Assembly (NCBI RefSeq): GCF_900496995.4 | Contig: NC_044005.1 | Coordinates: 50,788,517 to 50,852,516 of the forward strand | Length of the DNA stretch: 64,000 nucleotides | Direction: 5' to 3' | DNA from: Aquila chrysaetos chrysaetos | Lineage: Eukaryota > Chordata > Aves > Accipitriformes > Accipitridae | Shown here: piece by piece, positions 21,835-35,015 of the stretch | Position numbering within the stretch: the first letter of the stretch is position 1 | Layout of the letters: the number at the start of each line of letters is the position of its first letter | Position numbers and translations under genes: made by a program | Notes under the pieces: generated by a model | The model's input: only the letters and a program-made list of their open reading frames with translations | The model's database searches: none | Told to the model about the DNA's origin: nothing

Positions 21835-22299
21835 ATTGTCTCTTTTTTCCCCTCCTCCTGACAGCTGCTGCCTCTCCCAGCAGCTTTTAACCTGCACTGC
21901 TCTAGCTCTCTGGGCACCCATGGCCGTGGCCCTCCCGTTCCCTCAGCCCCTTCTCTCTGCCACTGCCACCTTCTTTCTCCTTTGCCTTCTTAGGAGCCAG
22001 CACTCCCATAGTGCCCCTCGGCAAGCCAGACGGGTGGCTGTGGAGCAGCAGGCAGAGCTCCCCCCACAAGGAAGTGGGTGTCCTGGGGACACAGGCATTT
22101 CTCCCTTCCCATCCGGCAGCTCAGTCCCAACTTCCCAGCCGCAAGCAGGGACCTCCACGAATCTGCAGGTGGGGAGGAGCGACAAGGCTGGTGCTACTTT
22201 GGGAAACACCAATGCAATCGGCTTGACCATCTAGGGGTTTTCTCCATCCTAGTCTGTTTGCTGCCGTGCTCACTCGCAGCTCCAGCCAGGAGCAGGGCT

Positions 22300-22737
22300 G
22301 AGTAGGTATTCCCAGTGGGCACTGTATTGGCCATCCGTGGCTAGGTGTTGGTAGTGGTGGGGAGAGGGGCTGCTGCAGGGTGGCCTCTGTGGGGAAGAGC
22401 TGAGGGGCTGCCCTGCACCACACACACAGCTGGTTCCAGGGGCCTCCACAACACTGAGCCATCTGCAAAGCTTGGGGCACCCAGGGCACCCATGCTGGCT
22501 GGAGCAGGTGGCTATTCCTGAAGGAACTGCAACCTGCGGAGAAGACACGCCAGCGAAGACTTTTCCTGACGGGCCTGAAGCCTGTGAAAGAGCCCACACT
22601 GAAAGAGATTTTTCCTGTTCAGAAGCGCAGCATGTGGAGAACCCATGCTGGAGTAGTCTGCAGTGAAGGAGTGCAGCTGAGCCTGGAAAAACTGGGAGGC
22701 ACGGCGGTGTTTTCTTTGTCTTTTTTTGCTCACTACA
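22300..22737 (+). mobile_element. Old ERV LTR fragment, unit B
   Basis: Counterpart of 2,140-2,575. It differs by a CA dinucleotide near 22,425. Confidence 0.5.
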
Positions 22738-22999
22738 AGACAAAACACACACATAGCCCGAGCCTTTCCCTCTCTTCTGGCTGCTCAGGACTGGAATTCA
22801 GTGCTGGACACCCACCCCCTCACTCCCACATGCACATCAGCAGGTGCTCTGAACCCTAGACTGTACCACAGGTCTGTGCAGAATCCATGCCTGGAGCCCA
22901 GGCCTGGTTTGTCCAGCGTCCTGCTCCAGCCCTGGGCAGTCCCTGATGCCAATCCACTCTCCTCACTGGCTAGCGCAGCTTGAGATTTCCTAGCAAATA

Positions 23000-23000
<1 letters not shown>

Positions 23001-23034
<34 letters not shown>
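23001..23034. repeat. (CA)n microsatellite, unit B
   Basis: A pure CA tract. The unit A tract carries an interruption. Confidence 0.95.
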
Positions 23035-23039
<5 letters not shown>

Positions 23040-23110
23040 CCCCCGCCCTTCCCCCCCCGAAAACCAGAAAAGCACAGTCTGACAGAAATGAGCTAGGAGT
23101 AGAATGCAAT

Positions 23111-23397
23111 GAAAACAAGACCAATAGCATTCTTGTTCTTCACGTGTCTGGAAAGGGTTTCCAGGATGAGTTGCTCCTTCCCCTTCCCAGGGATCGAGGT
23201 GAGGCGGACCAGCCTGCTGTTGCCCCCATTCTCCTTTGTGCCTTTTGGGAAGATAGGAGTGACAATGACTTTCTTCCAGCACTCAGGAACCTCTCCCAGT
23301 TGTCACGACCTTTCAAAGATAATTGAGAGTGGCCTCTTCTATAGGTCTTTCTTGCCTGAGTGCTTCACGAGCTGGCAGCAGGAAGATAGCATGGGTG
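23111..23397 (-). mobile_element. CR1 LINE fragment, unit B
   Basis: Counterpart of 2,950-3,235, with one extra G near 23,248. Confidence 0.7.
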
Positions 23398-24456
23398 TCT
23401 GCAGGTGAGCTCCCTGCTACCTGAGCACCTGACTGGCCAGAAGCCAGAAGATTGCTTGCATGTTGACTGTGAGGTCGCCTCTGGCTCTGCAGGCAATGGG
23501 CCAGCCACAGGAACATCGCTTGTGCTAAGTGCTCGTCTTCATTCCATAGTGGATACCACTGCACGGTATATCTTTTTCTATCCAAACACTTCTTGGTCCA
23601 AAGGAAGCGGACAGTCCCTGAGAAGGAGATCTGAGTACATGCGGGCATGACAGTGTCAAAAATGGCTGTCCGGCAATCACAAAGCAATGGGAGAACCCAC
23701 GGGGAATGACGCTGTCAGAAGTTGCCTCTTCCCTTTGTTTAGCGAGTGGGGGCTTCCTTGCCTGACGTCCTTCTGGGTACACAGGTAGGGTTGGCTGGTC
23801 CTGACAGCCATTCACAGGTCTGCCTGAGAGCAGGTGGGTATGACGGGGTCCAGAAATGGCTGCCAGCCAATCACAGAGCAGTATGAAAACATGGTGGTTG
23901 TGGTGCTTAATAAGAAAATGGCAGCTGAAAGAAAATGGTGCCCCCCCGTGTATGTAGGGGAAGGTACGTCCTGGGCACGTGTACTTCATCATTCATCAGT
24001 GCCGGCATGGGCATTCACCAAAGCAATCATCCATCCCCAAAACCAGTGGCAGCACAAGGCAGATTTTAGCCCAGGAACAGGTAATGCGCGGAGTCCTGCA
24101 AAACAAATTGCTTACGGGCACGCAGCATGGAATGTGGCAGATGCTCAGATCCGGCCAAGCTACATAGACCAAGAAACTTGTGCTAGAAATGATCCACCTG
24201 GCCTATTTGCACATTATATAGACAGAGAATTGTTACCCTAGCATTGCCTGCTTTTTACTTGCTGATTGCTGAGCTACTACTACACACGTCTACAAGCTAC
24301 GGACATATCCAGTGCCTAGGAAGAAACCCAGGCTGGTTGCTGTGCCTTTTTAATTCAACCAAAGGGTACCTCATGCAGCCACACGTTAGCCCAGGACAGC
24401 GTGATTGTGACTCCGACTGGGGCAGACTCCGACCGCGCTACCTCAGCGTTATGCCC

Positions 24457-25039
24457 TCTGGTATTCCCCATGGGCACTGTCTTGGCTACACATGGCAAGG
24501 TTTTGGCAGTGGAGGGGTCAGGGGGTGCTGCAGAATGGCCTCTGTGGGAAGAGATAAGGGGCTGCCCTGTGTCAGACACAGTCAGTTCCAGCTCCGCAGT
24601 GGACCCACCACACAAGACAGCTGAGCCGTCGTCAACATTGGTGGCCCCTCTGTGAAAACATATTCCAGAAAGGGCAGAAAACGCCGGGCAGAGAGAGGTG
24701 GGAAGAAAAAAAGAGTGGGTAAGAGCAGAGACACGTCCTCCTTGGGAGAGTAGAGGAGTCTGGTGTGAAGCACTGGAGTTGTCCCACAGGGGAGAGGAAA
24801 GGCGGTGTTTTATGTTTGTCTTTCTGTTTCTCACTACTTGCATCTGTTTTGAGTGGCAAAGAATTAATTTTGCCCAAGTCAAGCCTGATTTTCCCACAAG
24901 AGTTTTTGCTAAGCCATGTCCGTGTGTTTATCTTGAGCCATGAGATTTCTCATTGTGTTTTCAGTGCTCTGCATCGCCCTGCGGGTGGGGAAAGTAGTGA
25001 GCAGCTGGGTGGGCGTTTGTCTGTGCTTAAACCACCCCA
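24457..25039 (+). mobile_element. Old solo ERV LTR, unit B
   Basis: Counterpart of 4,295-4,878. It is inherited by duplication and is not a new insertion, since the same sequence flanks it in both units. Confidence 0.6.
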
Positions 25040-25412
25040 GGTATGTACACGCAAACGCACGTGCACCTGCATAGTACGTGCGCAGCTGGCCCACGTACGA
25101 ACACAGATGGGGAGCGTCACCGTTACCAGCACCCAGCTGGCGTTTCCGTAGCCAAGAGCTCACACGCAGAGAAGCACACCCGGGTGCCAGCAGCTTGAGG
25201 TCGTGTGTATGTGTGCAGGGGGCTGGAAGGAGGAGGCGGGATGGTCTCTGAAGCGGAGGAGCAGGCAAGAGGGCAGTTTGTGACCTGGCAGAGCAGGAGG
25301 CAGGCAAGACCGGGACGGGGAGGAGCAGGAGGCAGGCAAGACCGGGACGGGGAGGAGCAGGAGGGAGGCCAGGCTCCGGGCTGGAGGAGCGGGAGGCAGG
25401 AGTGGCCCAGGA

Positions 25413-25484
25413 GCGTTGGTGGTATAGTGGTGAGCATAGCTGCCTTCCAAGCAGTTGACCCGGGTGCGATTCCTGGCCAACGCA
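25413..25484 (+). tRNA. tRNA-Gly (TCC), unit B
   Basis: Identical to 5,255-5,326, including the T55-to-G T-loop change, so that change predates the duplication. Anticodon at 25,446-25,448, with a TTTT terminator following. Confidence 0.85.
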
Positions 25485-26436
25485 GGCAAGCTTTTCTTCT
25501 GCCTAGCTCCATAGTGCCTTCCCCATTTAGCAACAGCAGGCTGCAGGGGCTGCTTTGTACCATTCAGAGATTCTCAGGCAGCGTTGAAGCGCTGCAGCAG
25601 GTGCCTGGAGAACTTTGGGATTCTCCATGCCTGGGTGTCACACTCGGGTTTCAGTGGGGCTCACGCACTGAGCCGCCTGCTCTAGCTTTGGGGCTAGCCC
25701 TGCTTTGAGCAGGCATTTGGACTAGTGACCGCCTGAGATGCCTTGCAGTCTAGCTCCTTCCATGAAGCAACAAGTCCCAGAGAGATCTGTGCCCTCCTTC
25801 CTCTGCACCATGCGCAATAAGTGAGCCTCTTCCCACAGGAATGGGAGCTCAGTCGTTGCTCTGCACTTGGCGCATCCTCTGTGCTTTCAGCATGACTCTC
25901 CAGTCCCTTTCCCACACGCTGGCTCCTTGAGATCGGCACAGCACTCACCCAGAGGTTGGTGTGGCAGAGCCCTCCTTGCCCAGGCTTCCCACCTCCGAGG
26001 AGGGAAGACGGAAGCACCCTTGTTGCCCCAGGAACAGTCCACGAGGCAGGATTGTGGGCCAAATGCTTAGCTCGCCATCTCCTCAGGCTCTGGAGGAATG
26101 GAGGAAGTCATGGGAAAGGTAGGTGTGTGCCCGGAGCCCCTTGACATGATGTTGGCATGTAGAGAGACGTAATTTGTGATGGTTCCTTTGGTTGCTCCCG
26201 TGAAGGAGTGCCTTGGCCTTTGCAAGGAGCTGCCCCTGTGCTGGCTACTGTGCAGTCCTGAAGTGCGTGTAGGTGCTGCAGTCGCCTGTCAGCCGCCCTT
26301 GGTGGGAGCAGGGCAAGGGTGCTCCCAGGATACAGCTCCCCCTGCAGCAGTGCCAGGAGGAGGCTGGCTGAGGTGGGCTGGCTCTGGCACCTGCAGGGGG
26401 GCAGAGTGGCAGAGGCAACGCTCACCGAAGCAGGGG

Positions 26437-26519
26437 GTCAGGATGGCCGAGTGGTCTAAGGCGCTGCATTCAGGTTGCAGTCTCCCTGGGAGGCGTGGGT
26501 TCGAGTCCCACTCCTGACA
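26437..26519 (+). tRNA. tRNA-Leu (CAG), unit B
   Basis: Identical to 6,280-6,362. Anticodon at 26,471-26,473. Confidence 0.93.
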
Positions 26520-26822
26520 GGCTTGTCTTTCTCTTGGTTTCCTTCCCTCTCCCCCCCTGAGGGGATGGTCTTGCTCCTCTAGGCATTCTGGAGGTTATGT
26601 CTTGCTGCATATCCCAACCGCCACCGCTGCCACTGGCTTAGCAGAGGTAATGCTGCTACAGAGTCCCGATGCAATTCCTTTTTCCACTCTCCCCTACAAA
26701 ACGCGCATTCTGCTGCTTATCAGGAACTGTCTCTGCCTCATTGGCTGGTTCTTGGGGCCAGCTCCTGCTTCTTAGCAGGAACTGTCTCTGCCTCAGCTAA
26801 TTTCAACAATGTAAGCGTCAAA

Positions 26823-27088
26823 CATCGTCTTTCATCCCCTATCTCTACTATATCTACTGAGATTCTTTTGACTCCCCTTCTCTCACCAGTAGCAGGTGGG
26901 TAGGCCTAGAACAGAATCATGGAAGGAGGAGAGCCCCTGGGGAATTCCACTTTTCCATCGTCTTTCATCCCCTATCTCTACTATATCTACTGAGATTCTT
27001 TTGACTCCCCTTCTCTCACCAGTAGCAGGTGGGTAGGCCTAGAACAGAATCATGGAAGGAGGAGAGCCCCTGGGGAATTCCACTTTTC
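26823..27088. repeat. Two tandem copies of a 133-bp sequence, unit B
   Basis: Same duplication as at 6,666-6,931, so it predates the large duplication. Confidence 0.88.
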
Positions 27089-27480
27089 CACTCTCCCCTA
27101 CAAAAGTCACATTCTGCATGCCTCTCCTCTCCCCTGAAATGTGGGGCTTTGGACATTCTTCAAACATTCACCCACAAAACCCTCTCTCCCTGCTTCCGCT
27201 TTCCCCTCCAACAACCCTTCTGGCTGGAGGGCATTTCAGGGAGTCAGAGAGTGCATCCTCCTGCTTCAGGCAGGCTCCCACCAGCTGATCAGTGCTTTGT
27301 CCTTTCAGGTCATAAAATACCTTGAGGACAGACGTTTCACAGCCTCTCTGGACCCCTGTTCCCATGCTTAGGCACCCTCTGGGTGATCATTTGTGTTTGT
27401 GTAGCCAGTCACAAACTGCCTGCTCAGTTTCTGACCATGGCTCTCATCCTCCAGCCATCGCAGTAGCCTCCTGGTAGGCA

Positions 27481-27641
27481 CCAGGAGGCTCCTATTAGAT
27501 CCCCGCTAAGCATTTTTCTTCTCCCAGCTGAGCAAGCCTTGGGTCCGCAGCCTTTCCTTACAAGGCCCCCCCAGCCCCTGACTATCCTAGGGATCCTCCG
27601 CTGAACTCGCTCCAGTTTATCATCACCTTTCCTTGGTTCCC
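27481..27641 (-). mobile_element. CR1 LINE fragment, unit B
   Basis: Counterpart of 7,320-7,480, with small indels nearby (about 27,400 and 27,515). Confidence 0.7.
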
Positions 27642-28145
27642 CAGAAAGTGCTTCTTCCCCCGTTTTGGAGATGGGGCAACTTTTCCCTCTCCTTAGTCAT
27701 CAGGGAGCTCCTCTGCCCTCTGCTCCCAAAGCTGGAGAGCCCCTGCGATGCGTCCTTCCCTCTTTCAGGCCCAGTGGCACATTCTGTAGGTGCCAATCCA
27801 GCACGTGGCATTGACCAGCAGGATTTCAACCCAGAAAGTTTCCCCGAACTGGCAGTTCCTCACCAGCAAACATGGACAGCACCAATGGGAAGAGGAGCAG
27901 GTGGGAGTAAAGGCCCACCAGTAAGAGACCAGTAAGGGGCATGGCAGACTCTCTCCAACACTGCTGACGGGACAGAGGCATCCTCACGCAATCCCACCAC
28001 AGGTTGCACGAGCACTGGTGGCATTTTTCAGAAGGACCGCAGTCAGGAAGTATGAGCCACAGAAGAGGTCCTCCTGTGCACACAGGAAGAGGAAGAGGAA
28101 GGGGGGACATGCACAAGGTGGTATCAGAGCATGCCGGAGCGTGTC

Positions 28146-28211
28146 GGGATTGAGGGAGATGCTGAAGGAGCTGGGATTGTTCAGCCTGGAGAAGAGACGG
28201 TGAGGGGGCTT
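28146..28211 (+). mobile_element. Short CR1 LINE fragment, unit B
   Basis: Counterpart of 7,985-8,050. Confidence 0.6.
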
Positions 28212-30084
28212 CTGCTGTGTGAAGGTGGCTCTCTGGCTTGCCAAGGCCTGCCCTCGGCCAGAAAGACCTGGGGAGTGCAGGACCCAGGAGTGGCGTGGCC
28301 TCCTGCGTGAGCCAGCCTGGCCTGAGCTGCAGCTCCCAGGGGCTGGGGAGCTCTGGGAGATCTCTGGCTGCCCATGGAAGCCTGTAAGGGGGGCACAAAG
28401 TGTCCTCCCCGCGGTGTCCCGCAGGGAGGAGCAGCATCGGAGGCTACAGTGGACGGAACATTTGCCGTGACCTTGGGGAAGCAAACAGTCTGGGGACCAC
28501 GGCAGCCCCAGCAGGCAGTGCTGCCAGGAAGGAAACCAAGGACAAAATGCCCCGAGCAGGGAAGCTGCCTTGTGGGCACTGGCCCACACAACCCACTGGC
28601 CCAGAATCCTTTCTCCCCGAGTGCTGGGTGAGACTAGCAGAGCCCCAGGAAGACCCTCCATTGCTTGCAGAAACGCTGTCTCAGCCCCAGAAGGGACATC
28701 CCTCCTCCTGCAGCGGCACAGCATCTGCATGGGAAAGGGCTGTCCCTTTCCCCGTGCTCCAGCCCCTGGAGTGGGGGGTCCCTCCACCTCTTTGCAAGAC
28801 CTTCAGAGATTGGGCCCTGCTCTTGCTGCTCCCCGGCACTCCTCCCACCCGCTCGGTCCTGCAGATCCCAGGGATGGATGAGGAAACCCCTCAGCAATGC
28901 TGCTTCTCCGGGACATGCTTTCAGATTTGTGACTCTCTGGAAATTTAACCCTTCTCCCGTGACTAGGTTTTCTCACGCCCTCTCTGAATGTAACCTGCCA
29001 TTTGATATCTTAGGCTTGGGCACGGCAGCCTGGTCTGTCCTGCGGGTTCAGAAGTACCTGCTGCCAGCCCAGTGCTTTGGGCAGTCCAAAGGCACCAGGC
29101 AGTTGTGTCCTCAGTGTCCCGGGCTAAGTCTGAGATCCAGCAGATTGTCCCCGCCTCTGTTTCCTCCTGTCTGACTGCTGGGAGGAAGGGCCCTGTTCTC
29201 AACACACAGACTCAAACTTTGGCACAAGGAGGATAGCACCAGTGCAGCTTCTCCCCACTGTGTGCACGGACCCTTGGCCATGTGGACCCAGGGCATGTGG
29301 GAGAGCTGCCTTGAGCTAATAGTAGAATTCAGCTAAGCCTGGACCAGTCTGGAGCAGCCTCAGGAGAGAAAACCTCATTCTCACTGAGGGAAGGGCCGCT
29401 TTGGGGCAGAAGGGGACAGCGTGTCCTGGAAAAGAGGACCAGGTCTGAAGTCAGCCAGGACTGTCCCAGTAGAGGAAGGCAGTCCAGCTTGTGCAACCCA
29501 TAACAACTTGCCTTGGGTCCTCCTGCCAGCTCTTCCCTGTTGAACCTCATCCCCTGCCCTCTCTCTTGGTCGCCCCCTTCGGCAAGTTCAGGCGCTTGGC
29601 TAGGACCGCAACCAAGAGTAAGGATACGTGGTTAACGGCTGCTTAGTATGAGGTACAAGGTGAGAACAGGAGAGGCAATAACTTACACAGGCAGACTGGG
29701 AGGCTGTCCAACATGGGGGTGAAGGAGGCAGCAGCAGAGACCGCCAAGTGCAAGCATCGAGCCACAGATCACTGAGCCATGAATGTAGTCTGCAAGGTGC
29801 AACGTTGAAGAGGTTAAGCTGGAAAATTCATAAACATGTCTAACGAGGAAAAAGCAAGATTCTCCCAGGTTACCAGCCTGGGTCTTGTAAGAGAGGGCAT
29901 GCCAGGCTCGCACAAAGTGCTCTGCCACTCCCTGGAAAGATCCTGTGAGCAGAGAGTTGCCCGGTAGCCCTGAAGGAAGGCTGCACTTGGTGATGCCCAG
30001 GGAGATGGAGAGACTGCCAGGCTCAGCCAGGAGCACGTGGCTTGGCAAGGGTAGCCACAGGGGAAAGACCACATCTGTCCAGGA
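28212..30084. other. No recognised gene, unit B
   Basis: Counterpart of 8,051-9,928. Several single-base indels against unit A (near 28,850, 28,968, 29,371, 29,443 and 29,726) break the long frames differently in the two copies, which speaks against coding. Confidence 0.5.
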
Positions 30085-30156
30085 GGTCCCATGGTGTAAT
30101 GGTGAGCACTCTGGACTCTGAATCCAGCCATCTCAGTTCAAATCTCAGTGGGACCT
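30085..30156 (+). tRNA. tRNA-Gln (CTG), unit B
   Basis: Identical to 9,929-10,000. Anticodon at 30,118-30,120, with a TTTT terminator following. Confidence 0.93.
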
Positions 30157-30202
30157 TGAGCTTTTGGCTCCCTCAGGGCTTTCCTCAGCATGATTAGACA
30201 TT

Positions 30203-30531
30203 TAGCTCCCTACAACTAACTGAAGGGGGGTTGTAGTGAGGTGGGTGCTGCTCTCTTCTGTCAGGTGGCTGGAGATAGGACGAGAGGAAATGGCCTCAAG
30301 TTGTGGCAAGGGAGATTTAGGTTAGATATTAGGGAAAATTTCATTACTAAGAGGGTTGTCACACATTGGAATAGGCTGCCCAGAGAAGTGGTTGAGTCAC
30401 CATCCCTGGAGGTATTCAAAAAACGTGTAGACGGGGTACTCCATAACAGGGTTTAGTGGGCACAGATGAAGGTTGAACTCGATGATCTTGAAGGTCTCTT
30501 CCCACATAAATGATTCTATGATTCTATGATT
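30203..30531 (+). mobile_element. CR1 LINE 3' end, unit B
   Basis: Counterpart of 10,047-10,375 with the same terminal octamers. Confidence 0.93.
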
Positions 30532-31124
30532 AGCAGCCTTGCCTTGCTGTCGGGTCAACGGTTTAATGCACTCTCATCTTCCGTCCTTTCCTGTGCTCCC
30601 AGCCCTGGGACTGACACCAGTGCCCCTTCTGCTGCCCTGTGCCCACCAAACCTCTGCAGCTGTCCTGAGCGCTGGACCCTGCCCCCTCTCTGCTCCCTTG
30701 GTCTTGATGGCTGCTCCTGGATGAGGGCATCCAGCACTGGCTCAGAGAATCACACAACACCTCAGGTGGAGAGCATGCACTCCACGCAAGGCTCAAAGCA
30801 GCCTCAAGTGGAGGAGGCTATTCAGGGCCTTGTCTGCTTGGATGTGGGACACCTCCAAAGGTGGAGACGCTACAACACTCCCTGGGCAACCGTTTCCCAT
30901 CTTTGATTACCACTGTGTGTGGCAGTACTTGTATTCCCACCTCTGTCCATTGCTTCTGGTGCCATCCATTTCTCTGAGGCTTTTCTGTCTTTCTCTTGCC
31001 TGCTTGTTTATTTTCGGTGCTCTGGTATCAGTTCAGGGAGCTCCACCCACAACTGGCAGTGCCCCGTGCATGGGGACAGACTCACGGTCATGGGAGAGAG
31101 CAGGTTCTCCCTCTTCCTTTCTCC

Positions 31125-31410
31125 TGGGGTCAGCTGGGATAGAGTTTACTTTCACAAGGAGCTGGAGGGGACCCAGCCAGGACAGCTGACCCGAACTAGC
31201 CAAGCTCGATACTGTATGATGTCATGCTCAGTATTTAACTGGGGGAGCTGGCGGTGGGGGCGGGAGGGAGAAGGGATCACAGCTCAGAAATGGGCTGAGC
31301 ATCAGGTTCTGTGTGGTGAGCAATTGCATTGTGCGTCACATGCTTATATATTCTTTGGACAGCAAGCAGCCGTGTGGTGCTTAGTTGCCAGCTGGGCTTA
31401 ACCCACGACA
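31125..31410 (+). mobile_element. Old ERV LTR in the left palindrome arm, unit B
   Basis: Counterpart of 10,969-11,254. Confidence 0.75.
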
Positions 31411-31917
31411 TCCCTGCAGCTATGTTGGCAAACTGAGGGGGAGGAGAACAAACCACCACGAGACTCCAGCAGTGCTGCACAAAGTCTTTAATGAGAAGGA
31501 GGAAATGCAGTGGCTCGGAACAGAGACCGAGAAGCACGTCTGCAGGGTTCCGGGAGGCACAGAGAATGGCCCGTTTCCCAAGGACAAGCTCCAGGCAAAG
31601 CGCTTGCCTTTCCCCATTCCGATCTACCCGGTGGCAATGCCAGCCCACCAAGAGCAGGCCCTAACTCCGGCACACTCCCTCCGTCAGCAGGAGGTTCAGC
31701 AAAGCAGAAGAGAACGAGCCCTCTCCTGAGGAGCTCAGAGCAAAGCAGAGCCAGAGGAGACACGGCGAGGCCTGCAGTGCGGCGAGGAGCAGCAGGCACA
31801 GGTCCCTTCTGCCAGGTGGGATGAGGACACTCAGCCCACCTGCAAGCCGTGGCTACGCTCCTGCTGCTGCAGGATCCCCGTCTTCCTTGGTGCTCCAAAG
31901 GGGATGATCTGCTGGCT

Positions 31918-32235
31918 TCAGCAGTTCAGACCGCAGCGGGTGGGAGGCAGACACAGCCCTGACCCCCCCAGACCAAGGGAGCCCCCAGAAGAGATGGGAA
32001 CCCCCCCGGCGCTGAGGGAGCTCCCAACAGCAGCTGACAGCGAGGATCCCACGGCTGTGCTCTGAGGGAAAGAGGTGAGGATGGGGCCCGGCAGGGTCAC
32101 CACCACCGGGGAGGCCTGGATGGCCACCGTCGAGTCAGCGCAGCGGGCGACACAGGGCTCACTGCAGCTGCTTGCAAGTGGGGTTGGGCCGGAGGCGCCG
32201 CAGGGCGTTGGGAGACAGGGTCTGAAGCAAGACAT
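31918..32235 (-). CDS. Feather-type beta-keratin (corneous beta-protein), unit B minus gene
   Basis: The same 105-residue protein as the other three copies, with the MSC start after the exon-2 acceptor (exon 2 from 32,256). The intron runs to about 32,787. The TATA box is at 32,848-32,854 and the polyA signal at 31,487-31,492. No coding change from unit A is visible. The gene reads toward lower coordinates, away from its twin at 34,698. Confidence 0.93.
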   Translation of the reverse strand: MSCFRPCLPTPCGASGPTPLASSCSEPCVARCADSTVAIQASPVVVTLPGPILTSFPQSTAVGSSLSAAVGSSLSAGGVPISSGGSLGLGGSGLCLPPTRCGLNC

Positions 32236-32847
32236 CTCTCGGCGAGGGAGGCAAAGCTGAAACGCAGAGCAGGCAGGGAGCACGAACATCAGTATCAGTC
32301 TGTCTGTCTTTTCCTCAGCTCCCTCCGTGGAGACGCTTTGTTTTCAAAACACCCAGTACGCCTACAGTTCCCACAGCCATCATCGCGCCCTCCGAGTTGC
32401 ACGGCACAGGAAGGCTGACCCACTTTTGGAACAGGCCCCAGCGCAGTGGCTCTAAAGCGCCCGTGGAAAGACCGATCATACCCCATCTCCATCGTTGCTT
32501 TGAAGATGGCACTGGATGCACTTGGCCATGTGGTTAGAGACCATCAGCTAAAGGTGCAATGCTGGTGGGCAGGCCTCCCTGCAGCTGAGCCCCACGGATC
32601 CCCTTCGGCTTGAAAGAACCCTCCGCTTCCCACCTCTCCCCAGCCACCTCCACCAGAAGGCAAAGAGATTGCAGCCCTTCGACAGTTGTATGGCAGGGCA
32701 AAGCTGAGGCAGCCCAAGCATCAGCCTCAGTAGCCACCAAGACAGCAGTTCAGCTCACAGAGAGAGATGGAGCGGACTCGGGCTTACCTTGCTCCTCGAG
32801 GAAAGGGAGGCAAGAGAGGAGGATGCAGAGCCTGGAGCAGCGCAGGC

Positions 32848-32854
32848 TTTTATG
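32848..32854 (-). promoter_or_regulatory. TATA box of the minus beta-keratin gene, unit B
   Basis: CATAAAA on the minus strand, in the same context as 12,692-12,698. Confidence 0.8.
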
Positions 32855-34080
32855 CTGTGTCCCAGAGCCCTGGCGGGGGGGGCCACAAACATTCCTTGCT
32901 CATGAAGCATCTCAACACCTAGTAGACACACAGGAGACTGTGAGTAAGTTTAAGCAGAACGTCAAGACTGCACAATCCCATATGGGAGAAGAGCCCCATC
33001 TCACCAGGGATGTGGCAAAGCTCAACGTCAAAGGAAGTCCTTTGTGGGCTGGAAGGAAGACCCCTGTGGGCCGGAGCGACAGCCAGGAGGACCTAGCTTA
33101 CGCTCATCAGGCTCTACCACAGCATGGTTTTGTGATCAAAGAGATGCCCGCGTCCTTCTCTGAAAGAGACCCACGCCCAAATTGACCTGTTTTGCTCAGC
33201 AAGGTCATCCCAGACGCCAGAGGCCTGGATGGCCTGCTTTTGAGGAGAGGCTGAGGGCAGGGAGCCAAAAGCTCACAGCCCTCTTTCCTGGGTGAGGGAT
33301 GGGGTGGCCCATTCCATGCATTTCAAACTACAAAGGGACATCGGATCAGTCTCCCAGAGCACCTGGGAGTCATCGTGATGTGGAAGAGTTGGGAAAAACC
33401 CTGAACTCCAGGCAAACATGAGTCACCCTGCTGTGGACTTCAGTGGACACGTTGCCCCAGCCTGAGGCGTACCAGGGATACCAGAGCTTATAGTCCCAAA
33501 GTGCCGCTTTCGTCAAGGGCTTTTCCACACATTTTAGCACCATTCCTGAATCAACTGGTGCTTCTATGCAACCTCCTGCATTTGCTGTCTTCCAAGGCAT
33601 TGCCTTTTGGTGGTTGCTCAAGGGCTCATGTGACTCCGAGGTGCTCTGGGAGACTGATCCGATGTCCCTCTGAAATTTGAAATGCATGGAACGGGCCACT
33701 CCATCCCTGACCCAGGAGAAAGAACCACGATCTTTTGGCTCCCTGCCCTCAGCCTCTGCTCAAAAGCAGGCCATCTAGGCCTCTGGCGTCTGGGATGACC
33801 TTGCTGAGCAAAACAGGTTAATTTGGGTGTGGGAAGGACACAGTCACTTAAAATCTCTGCACAGATAGCCTGAGACCACCGAGCCAATAGGTCTTAGCAG
33901 GGCTGGAAACAAATTAATTATACTGATGTTAGACGATACGCAGTGGGAGCAAAACATTTCAAGTGAAAGAGGCAAGGGCTTAATCATCAGAGAGGCCTCG
34001 GCAAGCTGCAACTACTAGGTGTTGAGATGCTTCATGAGCAAGGAATGTTTGTGGGCCCCCCCCAGGGCTCTGGGACACAG

Positions 34081-34087
34081 CATAAAA
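34081..34087 (+). promoter_or_regulatory. TATA box of the plus beta-keratin gene, unit B
   Basis: CATAAAA about 30 bp before exon 1, which ends at 34,147 with donor GTAAGC. The upstream C-run context (34,055-34,065) has changed relative to unit A, with GCCCCCCCCCAGG replacing CCCCCCCCGCCAGG. Confidence 0.8.
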
Positions 34088-34697
34088 GCCTGCGCTGCTC
34101 CAGGCTCTGCATCCTCCTCTCTTGCCTCCCTTTCCTCGAGGAGCAAGGTAAGCCCGAGTCCGCTCCATCTCTCTCTGTGAGCTGAACTGCTGTCTTGGTG
34201 GCTACTGAGGCTGATGCTTGGGCTGCCTCAGCTTTGCCCTGCCATACAACTGTCGAAGGGCTGCAATCTCTTTGCCTTCTGGTGGAGGTGGCTGGGGAGA
34301 GGTGGGAAGCGGAGGGTTCTTTCAAGCCGAAGGGGATCCGTGGGGCTCAGCTGCAGGGAGGCCTGCCCACCAGCATTGCACCTTTAGCTGATGGTCTCTA
34401 ACCACATGGCCAAGTGCATCCAGTGCCATCTTCAAAGCAACGATGGAGATGGGGTATGATCGGTCTTTCCACGGGCGCTTTAGAGCCACTGCGCTGGGGC
34501 CTGTTCCAAAAGTGGGTCAGCCTTCCTGTGCCGTGCAACTCGGAGGGCGCGATGATGGCTGTGGGAACTGTAGGCGTACTGGGTGTTTTGAAAACAAAGC
34601 GTCTCCACAGGGAGCTGAGGAAAAGACAGACAGACTGATACTGATGTTCGTGCTCCCTGCCTGCTCTGCGTTTCAGCTTTGCCTCCCTCGCCGAGAG

Positions 34698-35015
34698 ATG
34701 TCTTGCTTCAGACCCTGTCTCCCAACGCCCTGCGGCGCCTCCGGCCCAACCCCACTTGCAAGCAGCTGCAGTGAGCCCTGTGTCGCCCGCTGCGCTGACT
34801 CGACGGTGGCCATCCAGGCCTCCCCGGTGGTGGTGACCCTGCCGGGCCCCATCCTCACCTCTTTCCCTCAGAGCACAGCCGTGGGATCCTCGCTGTCAGC
34901 TGCTGTTGGGAGCTCCCTCAGCGCCGGGGGGGTTCCCATCTCTTCTGGGGGCTCCCTTGGTCTGGGGGGGTCAGGGCTGTGTCTGCCTCCCACCCGCTGC
35001 GGTCTGAACTGCTGA
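34698..35015 (+). CDS. Feather-type beta-keratin (corneous beta-protein), unit B plus gene
   Basis: A fourth copy of the 105-residue protein, identical in sequence. The intron is 34,148-34,676, two bases shorter than in unit A (around 34,608). That small deletion opens a long frame reading through the intron into the CDS, starting at 34,443. I reject that longer start because the acceptor CTGCGTTTCAG at 34,676 is intact and all relatives begin at MSC. The polyA signal ATTAAA is at 35,441-35,446. Confidence 0.93.
   Translation: MSCFRPCLPTPCGASGPTPLASSCSEPCVARCADSTVAIQASPVVVTLPGPILTSFPQSTAVGSSLSAAVGSSLSAGGVPISSGGSLGLGGSGLCLPPTRCGLNC

Noticed and set aside
34443-35015. 190-codon frame extending the beta-keratin N-terminus
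   Set aside because: It is created by a small deletion inside the intron. The acceptor before MSC is intact and the other three copies do not share the extension.
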